DNA from: Candidatus Zixiibacteriota bacterium
Lineage (GTDB): Bacteria; SM23-81; DAOVCL01
Direction: 5' to 3'
DNA length: 13,106 nucleotides
Assembly (NCBI GenBank): GCA_030670005.1
Contig: DAOVCL010000035.1
Coordinates: forward strand, 1-13,106
The notes beneath the pieces were generated by a model. That model was not told the origin of the DNA, ran no database searches, and saw nothing but the letters and a program-made list of their open reading frames with translations. Of this stretch, positions 1-6,780 are shown one piece after another; position 1 is the stretch's first letter, and the number at the start of each line of letters is the position of its first letter. A program made the translations under genes and the position numbers.

Positions 1-509
1 TTAATCCCACATCCCACCACCCTTTCAGCACCCTTTTGCACCTGATCTGCTGGGACAGTGAGGATCATCATATCTATCCTCTTACCCATCAGATACCTCT
101 CCATCCCTTCCACATCTTTCACTATCAGATCTCCTCTTTTGCTGCCTATCTTCCTTTTATCATTATCAAAGGCGACTACTATATCAAACCCCCGCCTATG
201 AAACTCCTTATAGCCAACAAGCGCAGACCCCACATTCCCCATCCCTACCAACCCAACCCTCCACCTTCTATCCAAACCTAAGATAGAGGCTATCTTCCTC
301 TTCAGTTCGGAGACCGGATAGCCCAGTCCTTTGGTGCCAAAGCTGCCAAATAGGGAGAGGTCCTTCCTCACCTGGGATGAGGTAACACCCTCCACCTCCC
401 CCAGTGCTACCGAGGAAACGGTATCCACTCCTTGCCCCTCCAAATAGACTAAGCGACGATAATAGCGGGAAAGCCTTGATACCGTGGCCGATGGGATTTT
501 AGATTCCAA
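1..509 (-). CDS. rex: Redox-sensing transcriptional repressor Rex (C-terminus beyond the left edge)
   Basis: Rex is a homodimeric cytoplasmic repressor that binds DNA when NADH/NAD+ is low and lets go when NADH binds. 169 codons are visible. The N-terminal winged-helix domain (about residues 5-75) carries the family patterns IPSATVSRLSRYYR, VTSSQVRKDLS and FGTKGLGYPV. A Rossmann NAD(H)-binding domain follows, with GMGNVG at 89-94 and FDND at 114-117. Family members are usually a little over 200 residues, so some 40 residues are missing at the left edge. The start is TTG at 509-507: an in-frame TAA lies two codons upstream (515-513), and AAGGGGG (523-517) gives a ribosome binding site 7 bases away. 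The gene is divergent from hypF. The operator and promoter are listed separately and point to autoregulation. The family assignment is secure; the regulon is inferred. Confidence 0.95.
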   Translation of the reverse strand, partial: MESKIPSATVSRLSRYYRRLVYLEGQGVDTVSSVALGEVEGVTSSQVRKDLSLFGSFGTKGLGYPVSELKRKIASILGLDRRWRVGLVGMGNVGSALVGYKEFHRRGFDIVVAFDNDKRKIGSKRGDLIVKDVEGMERYLMGKRIDMMILTVPADQVQKGAERVVGCGI

Positions 510-521
510 GTCTTATCCCCC

Positions 522-539
522 TTGTGAAGAAATTCACAA
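522..539. promoter_or_regulatory. Rex operator (perfect 18-bp palindrome)
   Basis: TTGTGAAGAAATTCACAA has perfect 7-base arms around a 4-base centre and matches the known Rex consensus TTGTGAA-N4-TTCACAA. It lies between the rex -10 element and the rex start codon, covers the predicted transcription start (about 536) and touches the rex ribosome binding site. Rex bound here would block rex transcription. Its left edge is 114 bases upstream of the hypF ATG at 636, so control of the hyp operon is possible but not shown. Confidence 0.92.
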
Positions 540-542
540 TCC

Positions 543-571
543 ATACTAAAAAATCTCCTGCCTCTTGTCAA
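543..571 (-). promoter_or_regulatory. Sigma-70 type promoter of rex
   Basis: On the minus strand TTGACA (571-566) and TAGTAT (548-543) are separated by exactly 17 bases. The predicted transcription start is near 536, inside the Rex operator, which leaves a leader of about 27 bases before the TTG start. Confidence 0.8.
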
Positions 572-596
572 GCTTTTTGCGAAAAAATCTTTCCCC

Positions 597-625
597 TTGA
601 CAATAAGGGGGAAGGAAATTAAGTT
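597..625 (+). promoter_or_regulatory. Possible hyp operon promoter (weak)
   Basis: TTGACA (597-602) is followed after 17 bases by TAAGTT (620-625), a poor -10. Its TTGACAA mirrors the rex -35 element (TTGTCAAG at 565-572 against CTTGACAA at 596-603), so the two promoters would stand back to back. Transcription would begin near 632, which would make the ATG at 636 almost leaderless and would favour the TTG at 672. This is a tentative assignment. Confidence 0.3.
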
Positions 626-635
626 CACCTTAGCT

Positions 636-2969
636 ATGAAGGCAACCATTCAGAAGAACAGGGAGGCAATATTGATAGTGGTAAAGGGGGTGGTGCAGGG
701 GGTGGGATTCAGGCCCTTTGTCTACAACTTGGCCCACTGCTGGGGAATAGGGGGAAGGGTATCAAATTCTACCCAAGGGGTTGTAGTTGAGGCCGAGGGT
801 CCTCAGGAGGCCATTCAGGGCTTTATTCAGGATCTGAGGGGCCAGGCCCCACCCCTCTCCCAGGTGGAGGAGATACAGGTTCGTCCCAAGAGATGGAGGA
901 GTCTCCAGGGTTTCCATATCAAGGAGAGCCTCTCAGTGCGGAAGGAGCTTACTCTCATCTCCCCTGATGTGGCCACCTGTGAGGAATGCCTTCAGGATAT
1001 GCGGAATCCGGCAAACAGAAGATACCGGTATCCCTTCACCAACTGCACAAACTGTGGCCCTCGTTTCTCCATCATCCAGGGGATTCCTTATGATCGACCA
1101 ATGACCACGATGAAGGCCTTTGAGATGTGTCCCCAATGTGAGGCTGAATACAGCGATCCCGCAAACCGCAGGTTCCATGCCCAACCCAATGCCTGCCCCA
1201 AATGTGGCCCCTGGCTTACCCTTCTCGACCGAAAGGGGGGAGAGGTTCCCACCCCTGATCCCCTGCGAGTGGCCATTGAGCTCCTAAGAAAGGGGCATAT
1301 CCTGGCCATAAAGGGGTTGGGAGGGTTCCACTTGGTGATTGATGCAACCAAGGATGGACCAGTTGGCAGGTTGCGGGAGAGAAAAGGTCGGGAAGCAAAA
1401 CCTCTGGCCCTGATGATTCCTGATATAGAGACAGTGAAGAAGGTCTGTATTATCAACCTGGACGAGGAGAACATCCTGAAAAGCCCCCAGTCTCCTATCC
1501 TCCTTCTAAGGAAAAGCTCCCATCCAGGACTTAAGATCTCCCAGCTTGTCGCCCCCCAAAACCGCTACTTAGGAGTTATGCTCCCCTATACCCCCCTCCA
1601 TCACCTTCTCTTTGAGGGGAGGAAGCTAAAGGCCCTGGTGATGACCAGTGGCAACCCGAGGGGCGAACCCATTATTGCTGACAACCGGGAGGCAATCAAA
1701 AAGCTTGGCCCGGTGGCCGACTACTTCTTGGTACACAATCGGCCCATCTGGAATAAAACTGATGATTCGGTTGCCTTCTCCATGGAGGGATCCCTCTCAC
1801 TAATCCGCCGTTCTCGAGGTTGGGCCCCCTCACCCATAAAGATCCCCCTATCTGTTCCACCCATCCTGGCCTGTGGCGGTTATTACAAGAACACCTTCTG
1901 CCTGGCCAAGGGGGAGAGGGCATTTTTGAGCCAACATATAGGAGAGTTGGACAACCTGGAGACCCTAAGATTCTTCAAGGAGGCCCTAAGGAAATTCAAG
2001 GCCTGGTTGGATTTAGAGCCCCAGGTGGTAGCTTACGACCTCCATCCCAACTACCTCTCCACCAGGTTTGCCCAAGGACTACCAGCAGAGGTGAAGATCG
2101 GCGTCCAACACCACCACGCCCACCTGGCAAGCTGCGCCGCCGAAAACGGTTGGAGGGGAAAGGCCTTAGGGGTCAGCTTCGACGGAAGTGGTTATGGCCC
2201 AGATGGGACAATCTGGGGCGGGGAGTTCCTCCTCTTCGACTTGAAGGGATTTCAGAGGGTGGCCCATTTGTCCCCTTTTCCCCTACCCGGTGGTGAGCTC
2301 TCTATAAGAAGGCCCTACCGCACAGCCCTGGGTTACCTCCTCCATTTCTTAGGAAAGGAGGCCCTCCAACTTCCCTTAAAACTATGGCAGGAGTTTAAAG
2401 GGGGGGAAATAGAGATAGTAGCCAAACAGGTGGAGAAGGGGGTAAACTCACCCCTTACCTCCAGCGCGGGGAGGTTGTTTGATGTCTGCTCCGCCCTGTT
2501 GGGATTATGTTTCTACAATACCTATGAGGGGAGGGCGGCAGTGGAACTTGAATCTTTAGCCGAAGGGGGCAATGCAGAAGGGGTATATCCCCTCCAGATC
2601 AGAGAGAATGGTGAGAAGCTGGTTCTGGAACATCAAGGGATTATCACCGGCGTAATAGAGGATCTCCTTAAAGGGGAAAAGAGGGAGAAGGTTGCCCTCA
2701 GGTTCCACCGCTCTCTGGTTGAACTTATCATCCAGACCTGCGATCAACTCTGCCAGAGGTGGGGGGAGGAGAGGGTATTCCTCTCTGGAGGGGTCTTCCA
2801 GAACAGATACCTCCTCTGGCAGACCATAACTAGGCTAAGGGAGATGGGGCTTAAGCCTTTCTACCACCACTTAGTTCCGGCAAATGATGGCGGCATCTCC
2901 TTGGGCCAGGCCGTGATAGCCGGGGCAAAAATAAAGCAAGATGTGCTTAGCAATTCCGGGAAAGATTGA
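636..2969 (+). CDS. hypF: Carbamoyltransferase HypF, [NiFe]-hydrogenase maturation
   Basis: HypF uses carbamoyl phosphate and ATP to make carbamoyl-adenylate and transfers the carbamoyl group to the C-terminal Cys of HypE, the source of the cyanide ligands of [NiFe] hydrogenases. All domains are present in a normal-length protein of 777 residues. They are an acylphosphatase-like domain (VQGVGFRPF at 20-28, catalytic Arg26), a double zinc finger (Cys115/118/137/140 and Cys165/168/187/190), a YrdC-like domain (about 205-385) and a Kae1-like C-terminal domain with HHHAH at 492-496, GSGYGPDG, SSAGRLFDV and SGGVFQNR. The start is uncertain. ATG 636 lacks a good ribosome binding site but keeps the first beta strand. 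TTG 672 has AGGGAGG five bases upstream and would give 765 residues. TTG 597 lies in a possible -35 element. The gene overlaps hypC by 29 bases. Confidence 0.96.
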   Translation: MKATIQKNREAILIVVKGVVQGVGFRPFVYNLAHCWGIGGRVSNSTQGVVVEAEGPQEAIQGFIQDLRGQAPPLSQVEEIQVRPKRWRSLQGFHIKESLSVRKELTLISPDVATCEECLQDMRNPANRRYRYPFTNCTNCGPRFSIIQGIPYDRPMTTMKAFEMCPQCEAEYSDPANRRFHAQPNACPKCGPWLTLLDRKGGEVPTPDPLRVAIELLRKGHILAIKGLGGFHLVIDATKDGPVGRLRERKGREAKPLALMIPDIETVKKVCIINLDEENILKSPQSPILLLRKSSHPGLKISQLVAPQNRYLGVMLPYTPLHHLLFEGRKLKALVMTSGNPRGEPIIADNREAIKKLGPVADYFLVHNRPIWNKTDDSVAFSMEGSLSLIRRSRGWAPSPIKIPLSVPPILACGGYYKNTFCLAKGERAFLSQHIGELDNLETLRFFKEALRKFKAWLDLEPQVVAYDLHPNYLSTRFAQGLPAEVKIGVQHHHAHLASCAAENGWRGKALGVSFDGSGYGPDGTIWGGEFLLFDLKGFQRVAHLSPFPLPGGELSIRRPYRTALGYLLHFLGKEALQLPLKLWQEFKGGEIEIVAKQVEKGVNSPLTSSAGRLFDVCSALLGLCFYNTYEGRAAVELESLAEGGNAEGVYPLQIRENGEKLVLEHQGIITGVIEDLLKGEKREKVALRFHRSLVELIIQTCDQLCQRWGEERVFLSGGVFQNRYLLWQTITRLREMGLKPFYHHLVPANDGGISLGQAVIAGAKIKQDVLSNSGKD

Positions 2970-3162
2970 GAGGATAGAGGGAGAGTTTGGCATAGCTAAC
3001 TTCCGCGGGGTGGAGAGGAGGATAGGCTTGATGCTTCTGCCTGAGGCCAAAGTAGGGGATTGGGTGCTGGTGCATGCTGGCTTTGCCATCCAGAGGATCG
3101 ATCAGGAGAGAGCCCAGGAGACCCTGAGGATGCTGGAGGAGATCCTATCCTATGGAAACTGA
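2941..3162 (+). CDS. hypC: Hydrogenase maturation chaperone HypC/HupF
   Basis: This small chaperone partners HypD during assembly of the Fe(CN)2CO group and then escorts it to the large subunit of the hydrogenase. The 73-residue product begins with the family signature MCLAIPGKI, whose Cys2 (after Met removal the N-terminal residue) is essential in studied HypC proteins. A beta-barrel core follows (VGDWVLVHAGFAIQ) and then the usual C-terminal helix. The ATG lies inside the end of hypF and the reading frame ends 11 bases inside hypD, so translation of the three genes is probably coupled. Length and motifs are fully typical. A general HypC or a system-specific HybG-like copy cannot be told apart here. 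Confidence 0.96.
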   Translation: MCLAIPGKIERIEGEFGIANFRGVERRIGLMLLPEAKVGDWVLVHAGFAIQRIDQERAQETLRMLEEILSYGN

Positions 3163-4222
3163 ATCCAAACTGGCCCAGGCCCTGTTGCACAGGATAGAGA
3201 AGCTATTAACCGAGGAGGTAAACCTGATGGAGGTCTGCGGCACCCACACTATGGCCATCTCCTCCTCAGGGATAAGGAGGATGGTCCCCCGGGGGCTGAG
3301 ACTACTCTCCGGTCCAGGATGTCCGGTATGTGTCACCCCAGCAGAGGATATCGACTGGATAATCGAGCTATCTAAGATCCCAGGAGTCATCCTCACCACC
3401 TTTGGGGATATGGTGAGGGTTCCTGGATCATCCTCCAGCCTGGAGGCGGAAATGGCTAAGGAAGCGACTATCAAAGTTGTCTACTCGCCTCTGGATGCCC
3501 TCCAAATTGCCCAAGGGAATCCCGAGAAGAGGGTTTGCTTCGTGGGGGTGGGATTCGAGACCACCTCCCCCACGGTGGCCTCTACCCTGTTGCTCGCCAG
3601 GAATAAGGGCGTGAAGAACCTCCTTATCTATCCCGCTTTCAAGCTCATCCCTCCAGCTATGGGCTTCCTCTCAGAGAGGGAAGAGGCCAGGATCGATGGC
3701 TTCATCTGCCCTGGCCATGTGAGCACCATCATCGGCTCCCACCCCTATGAGTTCATCCCTCGTAGGTTCGGCATCCCCTGTGTGATCACCGGATTTGAGC
3801 CCTTGGACATCCTTCAGGGTATATGGATGCTCCTTCGCCAGAAAAGAGCTAATGATCCTAAGGTGGAGATCCAGTATAAAAGGGGGGTAAACCAGGAGGG
3901 CAACCCTCAGGCATTAGCTTCAATAAAAAGGGTCTTCCAGATAGGCGACTCCCAATGGAGAGGCATAGGGGAGATCCCCTCCTCGGGCCTGGGCTTAAGT
4001 GAGAAGTTTGCGGATTATGATGCCAAAAAGGCCTTTGACCTTCATCCTCCCAGGGCGGAGGAGCCCAAGGGATGTATATGCGGGCCCATAATGATGGGGT
4101 TGAAGGTTCCCCCGGACTGTAGCCTCTTTGGGAAGGGGTGCACCCCTCAGACCCCGGTGGGTCCCTGTATGGTCTCCTCTGAAGGGGCCTGTGCGGCCTA
4201 TTACAAATATGGCGAGGGTTAA
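3152..4222 (+). CDS. hypD: Hydrogenase maturation iron-sulfur protein HypD
   Basis: HypD is the scaffold, with HypC, on which the Fe(CN)2CO unit of [NiFe] hydrogenases is built. It holds a [4Fe-4S] cluster and redox-active thiols. The 356-residue product shows the conserved N-terminal VCGTHT (Cys29) and GPGCPVC (Cys57, Cys60), the central GFICPGHVSTIIG and ITGFEPLDIL, and a C-terminal Cys-rich region with Cys308, 310, 323, 330, 339 and 347, which would supply the cluster ligands. Length is as expected for the family. The start ATG has GGAGGAG about 10 bases upstream, inside hypC. The gene overlaps hypC by 11 and hypE by 14 bases. No key residue appears to be missing. Confidence 0.97.
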   Translation: METESKLAQALLHRIEKLLTEEVNLMEVCGTHTMAISSSGIRRMVPRGLRLLSGPGCPVCVTPAEDIDWIIELSKIPGVILTTFGDMVRVPGSSSSLEAEMAKEATIKVVYSPLDALQIAQGNPEKRVCFVGVGFETTSPTVASTLLLARNKGVKNLLIYPAFKLIPPAMGFLSEREEARIDGFICPGHVSTIIGSHPYEFIPRRFGIPCVITGFEPLDILQGIWMLLRQKRANDPKVEIQYKRGVNQEGNPQALASIKRVFQIGDSQWRGIGEIPSSGLGLSEKFADYDAKKAFDLHPPRAEEPKGCICGPIMMGLKVPPDCSLFGKGCTPQTPVGPCMVSSEGACAAYYKYGEG

Positions 4223-5216
4223 GGAGATACTTCTCTCCCATGGGGGCGGTGGGATGGCCACCAGGAGGCTGATCGAGGAAGTCTTCTTCAAGAACTTTGC
4301 CAATCCCATCCTGGCCCCTCTCGATGATTCCGCCGAGCTTCCCCTGAAGGAAAGACTGGCCTTTACCACCGACTCCTATGTGGTTAAGCCCCTCTTCTTC
4401 CCGGGAGGGGATATCGGCAGGTTGGCGGTCAGCGGCACGGTCAACGACCTCTGGATGAAGGGGGCCAAGCCCCTCTTCTTAGCATCGAGCTTTATCATCG
4501 AGGAAGGGATAGACTTCGATCTATTGGAAAAGGTAGTTAGGTCTATGGCCGCAACCGCCAAGGAGGCAGGGGTTGAGATAGTATGTGGGGATACGAAGGT
4601 GGTGGAAAGGGGAGGGGCAGACAGGCTCTTTATCACCACCTCAGGGGTGGGAAGGATCTGGCCTGGGGCAGAGGTCTCCGGGGCTGGGGCCAAGCCAGGG
4701 GATGCGGTGATTTGCTCTGGGACCTTGGGGGATCACGGAATGGCCATCCTCTCCCGGAGGGAGGGGATAGAGATAAAATCCTCCCTGAAAAGCGATTGTG
4801 CCCCCCTCACTCCCCTTTTGGAGTCCCTCCTCAAGGAGACCACTCAGATTCACTCTATGCGCGACCCCACCCGGGGCGGCCTGGCCACAGCCCTGAATGA
4901 GATCGCCTACTCCTCAAAGGTAGGGATATTTCTCCAGGAGGAAGAGATTCCGGTGAGGGAAGAGGTGAGGGGAATCTGTGACCTTTTGGGCTTTGATCCC
5001 CTCTATGTGGCCAATGAGGGAAAGTTTATCCTTATTCTGCCCTCGGAGCTGGCCTCAAGGGCTCTCCAGGCTCTAAGATCACAGCCCTTAGGGAAGGATG
5101 CCGCGCTTATCGGCTGGGTAGCGGAGGGACCAGAGGGGGTCTTCCTTAAAACCAGGATTGGAGGGACCCGCCCCCTCCTTATGTTGGAAGGAGAGCAATT
5201 ACCCAGGATATGCTGA
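4209..5216 (+). CDS. hypE: Carbamoyl-dehydratase HypE, [NiFe]-hydrogenase maturation
   Basis: HypE receives a carbamoyl group from HypF on its C-terminal Cys and dehydrates it with ATP to a thiocyanate, which is passed to the iron on HypC/HypD. The 335-residue product has the PurM-like ATP-binding fold with LSHGGGGMATRRLIEEVF at the N-terminus, LDDSAELP, FTTDSYVVKPLFFPGGDIG, SGTVNDLWMKGA and MRDPTRGGLATALNE. It ends in PRIC, so the acceptor Cys335 is intact. I chose ATG 4209 because MARVKEILLSHGGGG fits the family start; an upstream in-frame start at 4128 would add 27 residues read in the wrong frame of hypD. The stop overlaps the start of the next gene in ATGCTGA. Confidence 0.97.
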   Translation: MARVKEILLSHGGGGMATRRLIEEVFFKNFANPILAPLDDSAELPLKERLAFTTDSYVVKPLFFPGGDIGRLAVSGTVNDLWMKGAKPLFLASSFIIEEGIDFDLLEKVVRSMAATAKEAGVEIVCGDTKVVERGGADRLFITTSGVGRIWPGAEVSGAGAKPGDAVICSGTLGDHGMAILSRREGIEIKSSLKSDCAPLTPLLESLLKETTQIHSMRDPTRGGLATALNEIAYSSKVGIFLQEEEIPVREEVRGICDLLGFDPLYVANEGKFILILPSELASRALQALRSQPLGKDAALIGWVAEGPEGVFLKTRIGGTRPLLMLEGEQLPRIC

Positions 5217-5584
5217 CCTCCAAACCATTTATCAGATACCACCTGCCCGCCCTCATCTATGCCCTTTTGATCTTTGGCCTTTCCTCCTTCTCCTCGATCT
5301 CTACCCCTCAGCTGGGCCTCTCCTTCCTGGACAAGCTTTACCACATAGTCGAATATGCTCTCTTCGGCTTTCTTATCTACAGGTCTCTGGGAAAATGGAA
5401 GAGATTAAGCCCACACCGTTATAGTTTTTCCTTCCTTCTGGGAGCCTTCTGGGCGGCAACGGACGAGCTACATCAGTATTTTGTCCCAGGCAGGGACTCC
5501 TCCCTCTGGGATCTTCTGGCCGACCTCTTAGGCCTAGCGTTGGTCATCGGTATATTTAGATGGAGGGAGTCACGGAACCGGTAA
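5210..5584 (+). CDS. VanZ-like integral membrane protein
   Basis: The 124-residue product looks like a VanZ-like family protein. It is very hydrophobic, with about four membrane segments (roughly 12-30, 42-60, 70-87 and 100-118), and has the family pattern DKLYHIVEYALFGFLIY in the middle and TDELHQYFVPGRDSSLWDLLADLLG near the end. VanZ itself gives low-level teicoplanin resistance, but most relatives have no known role, so no function should be read from the name. Its ATG overlaps the hypE stop by 7 bases, so it belongs to the same transcript. A role in hydrogenase maturation is not expected from its family; it may simply be co-transcribed. Confidence 0.85.
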   Translation: MLTSKPFIRYHLPALIYALLIFGLSSFSSISTPQLGLSFLDKLYHIVEYALFGFLIYRSLGKWKRLSPHRYSFSFLLGAFWAATDELHQYFVPGRDSSLWDLLADLLGLALVIGIFRWRESRNR

Positions 5585-5835
5585 GGATTTGGAAATTTTC
5601 CAACCCCATAGAGGCCCAAATGGCCATAGGGGCCTTGAAGGTGAATGGCATTCCCGCCCTCTTATCTGAGGGAAACCCGGGAAATACCTTTATCGGCCTG
5701 GAACTAACCTGGAAACCGGAGCCTGCTCTCATCTCCCTTTCTGTCCCCCCGGCCAGGAGGGAGGAGGCCCTCTCCATACTGGAGGGGATGTTTGGCCAGT
5801 CACAGAAGGAGGATAATGTCCAAGGAAACCAATGA
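5560..5835 (+). CDS. DUF2007-like small protein (putative signal-transducing family), copy 1
   Basis: The 91-residue product has the layout of the DUF2007 family. An opening strand (VRIWKFSNP) leads to a helix (IEAQMAIGALKVNGIPALL), then a variable strand region, and a last strand plus helix (ISLSVPPARREEALSILEGMF). The family is annotated as putative signal-transducing proteins, but no biochemical role is established to my knowledge. The start ATG lies 25 bases inside the VanZ-like gene and has no clear ribosome binding site, so coupled translation is likely and the exact start is less certain. The frame overlaps the next gene by 20 bases. The next gene encodes a related protein, which suggests duplication. 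Confidence 0.75.
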   Translation: MEGVTEPVRIWKFSNPIEAQMAIGALKVNGIPALLSEGNPGNTFIGLELTWKPEPALISLSVPPARREEALSILEGMFGQSQKEDNVQGNQ

Positions 5836-6049
5836 AAAGGAATTTGTCCCCTTGCGCAGCCTTCCCACCAACTATTACGCCCAGATGGTAAAGGAGGTGC
5901 TGGAAAAGAGAGGGATTCCCTCTATCATCAAGGGGGATGTCCTCTCCACCGCCTACGGTAGTGGAGGGATGGAGGTAAAGATCTTAGTTCCCAAGGGGAG
6001 GGAAGAGGAGGCAGAGGCCATCTTAGAGGAGATGCTTGATCACATCTAA
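5816..6049 (+). CDS. DUF2007-like small protein, copy 2
   Basis: From the ATG at 5816 the product has 77 residues. It again shows the family order: an opening segment (KEFVPLRSLPTNYYAQMVKEVLEKRGIPSIIKG), a Gly/Ser-rich turn (STAYGSGGMEVKILVP) and a C-terminal acidic helix (GREEEAEAILEEML). I chose ATG 5816 because AAGGAGG (5806-5812) stands just before it. A TTG at 5792, in frame and preceded by GGAGGGG, would add eight residues (MASHRRRI) and cannot be excluded. It is the last gene of the operon that starts at hypF. Its function is unknown. Confidence 0.75.
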   Translation: MSKETNEKEFVPLRSLPTNYYAQMVKEVLEKRGIPSIIKGDVLSTAYGSGGMEVKILVPKGREEEAEAILEEMLDHI

Positions 6050-6456
6050 AATATGGACATACTCCCTATTTCCCTCAAATCGTCAAGCACTTTCTGCACC
6101 ACCGTCCCTTATAGCCCGATAAATGTTCGAACTATTCATACTTGTTGAGCTCTTGCCTGTTGTGCTGTACTTTTTGGTTTTCCACTCCCTCGGCTCAGTA
6201 TGATTAATTCGTAAGCGTCACAAGTGATGAAACAAAACTTAAATCTGACCGTATAGATTATTTGGAGTGAGGAAAAGTCAAGGGCGGGTAATGGGGGCAA
6301 ACCCTTAAATAAATAATAAGCGAAGCATCCCCAGATAATGCAAGCCCGGAGTCTATTTTGCCATTGGGCGGCGAGGGAACTTGGTGTGAGTGCAACAGCA
6401 TTTTCTATTTCCCTATCCTGAAGGTATAAAGTAGAGTAGGAAATTCCCCCCCTCTG

Positions 6457-6496
6457 TTCGAACTTAGCTCCCTTCGGTCGCTAACTTCTCCATAGG
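6457..6496. repeat. Dispersed intergenic repeat, copy 1
   Basis: This 40-base stretch, with TTAGC and GCTAA as short inverted ends, matches 12587-12626 with three differences. A degenerate, split version lies around 9559-9760 (the right half at 9735-9760). It is found only between genes, which fits a mobile or REP-like repeat family. Confidence 0.7.
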
Positions 6497-6528
6497 GTCT
6501 CACCGACCCTTCCCGATGTGCATCGGGA
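6494..6528. repeat. Two abutting small hairpins
   Basis: AGGGTC-TCACC-GACCCT (6494-6510) is immediately followed by TCCCGATG-TG-CATCGGGA (6511-6528). Both stems are perfect. No T-tract follows, so intrinsic termination is not indicated. Confidence 0.65.
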
Positions 6529-6551
6529 CTCGGATCGCTCCGCTGTCACCC

Positions 6552-6587
6552 TTGAATCCCGCACTTATGCATAAGTGCGGGATTCAA
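6552..6587. repeat. Perfect 36-bp palindrome
   Basis: Two 18-base arms, TTGAATCCCGCACTTATG and its exact complement, meet with no spacer between 6569 and 6570. It may be a protein-binding dyad, a strong terminator-like hairpin or an end of a mobile repeat. A short A-rich stretch but no T-tract follows on the plus strand. Confidence 0.85.
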
Positions 6588-6597
6588 ACAACCCCCG

Positions 6598-6630
6598 ACA
6601 TTTCGGAATTTCTAAGAAATTCCGAAATGT
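6598..6630. repeat. Perfect 33-bp inverted repeat
   Basis: The arms ACATTTCGGAATTTCT and AGAAATTCCGAAATGT are exact complements around a single A at 6614. It starts ten bases after the 36-bp palindrome and differs from it completely in sequence. The following bases (TTCTGTTATTTC) are only moderately T-rich. Confidence 0.85.
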
Positions 6631-6780
6631 TTCTGTTATTTCAATGGCATCTATATTGAGTTGTTATAAGTCAATCAGATTAACACTCTAAAGAGAAAGA
6701 ACCCTACAAATACACCAATAGAAAAGTCTAAATTCCTCGTCTCACCATAGAAAAAAGAGGCCCAAAATAAGGAATACAAT

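Larger units (their letters stand above)
6050..6780. other. Gene-free spacer of 731 bases with clustered dyad repeats
   Basis: I find no convincing coding region on either strand. The left part (6050-6450) shows nothing I can name; a stretch near 6374-6397 faintly recalls a cobalamin riboswitch but does not hold up. From 6457 to 6630 there is a row of dyads, listed separately. The last 150 bases are AT-rich and probably hold the promoter of the next gene, but no -35/-10 pair stands out. Confidence 0.8.

Noticed and set aside
36..281. An 81-residue plus-strand open frame at the left end.
   Set aside because: It lies opposite rex in another frame and is Pro/His-rich, as expected for the antisense of a purine-rich gene.
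597..635. HypF starting at TTG 597.
   Set aside because: There is no ribosome binding site upstream, the TTG belongs to a possible -35 element, and the added residues do not resemble the family start.
449..649. A 66-residue minus-strand open frame across the rex-hypF region.
   Set aside because: It overlaps the rex promoter, operator and the starts of two well-supported genes, and its product shows no recognisable pattern.
6057..6115. A minus-strand stretch reading VVQKVLDDLREIGSMSIF before a stop, protein-like at first sight.
   Set aside because: It is only about 20 codons long, with a stop just upstream and no recognisable family, so a gene remnant cannot be supported.
6301..6352. GGGGCAAACCC followed later by ATGCAAGCCCGG recalls a cyclic-di-GMP riboswitch.
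   Set aside because: The GAAA loop, the spacing of the conserved bases and the second helix are missing.
6374..6397. GGGAACTTGGTGTGAGTG resembles the GGGAA...GGTG part of a cobalamin riboswitch.
   Set aside because: The stem that should close after GGTG has only three pairs, and no other conserved box of that riboswitch is visible nearby.
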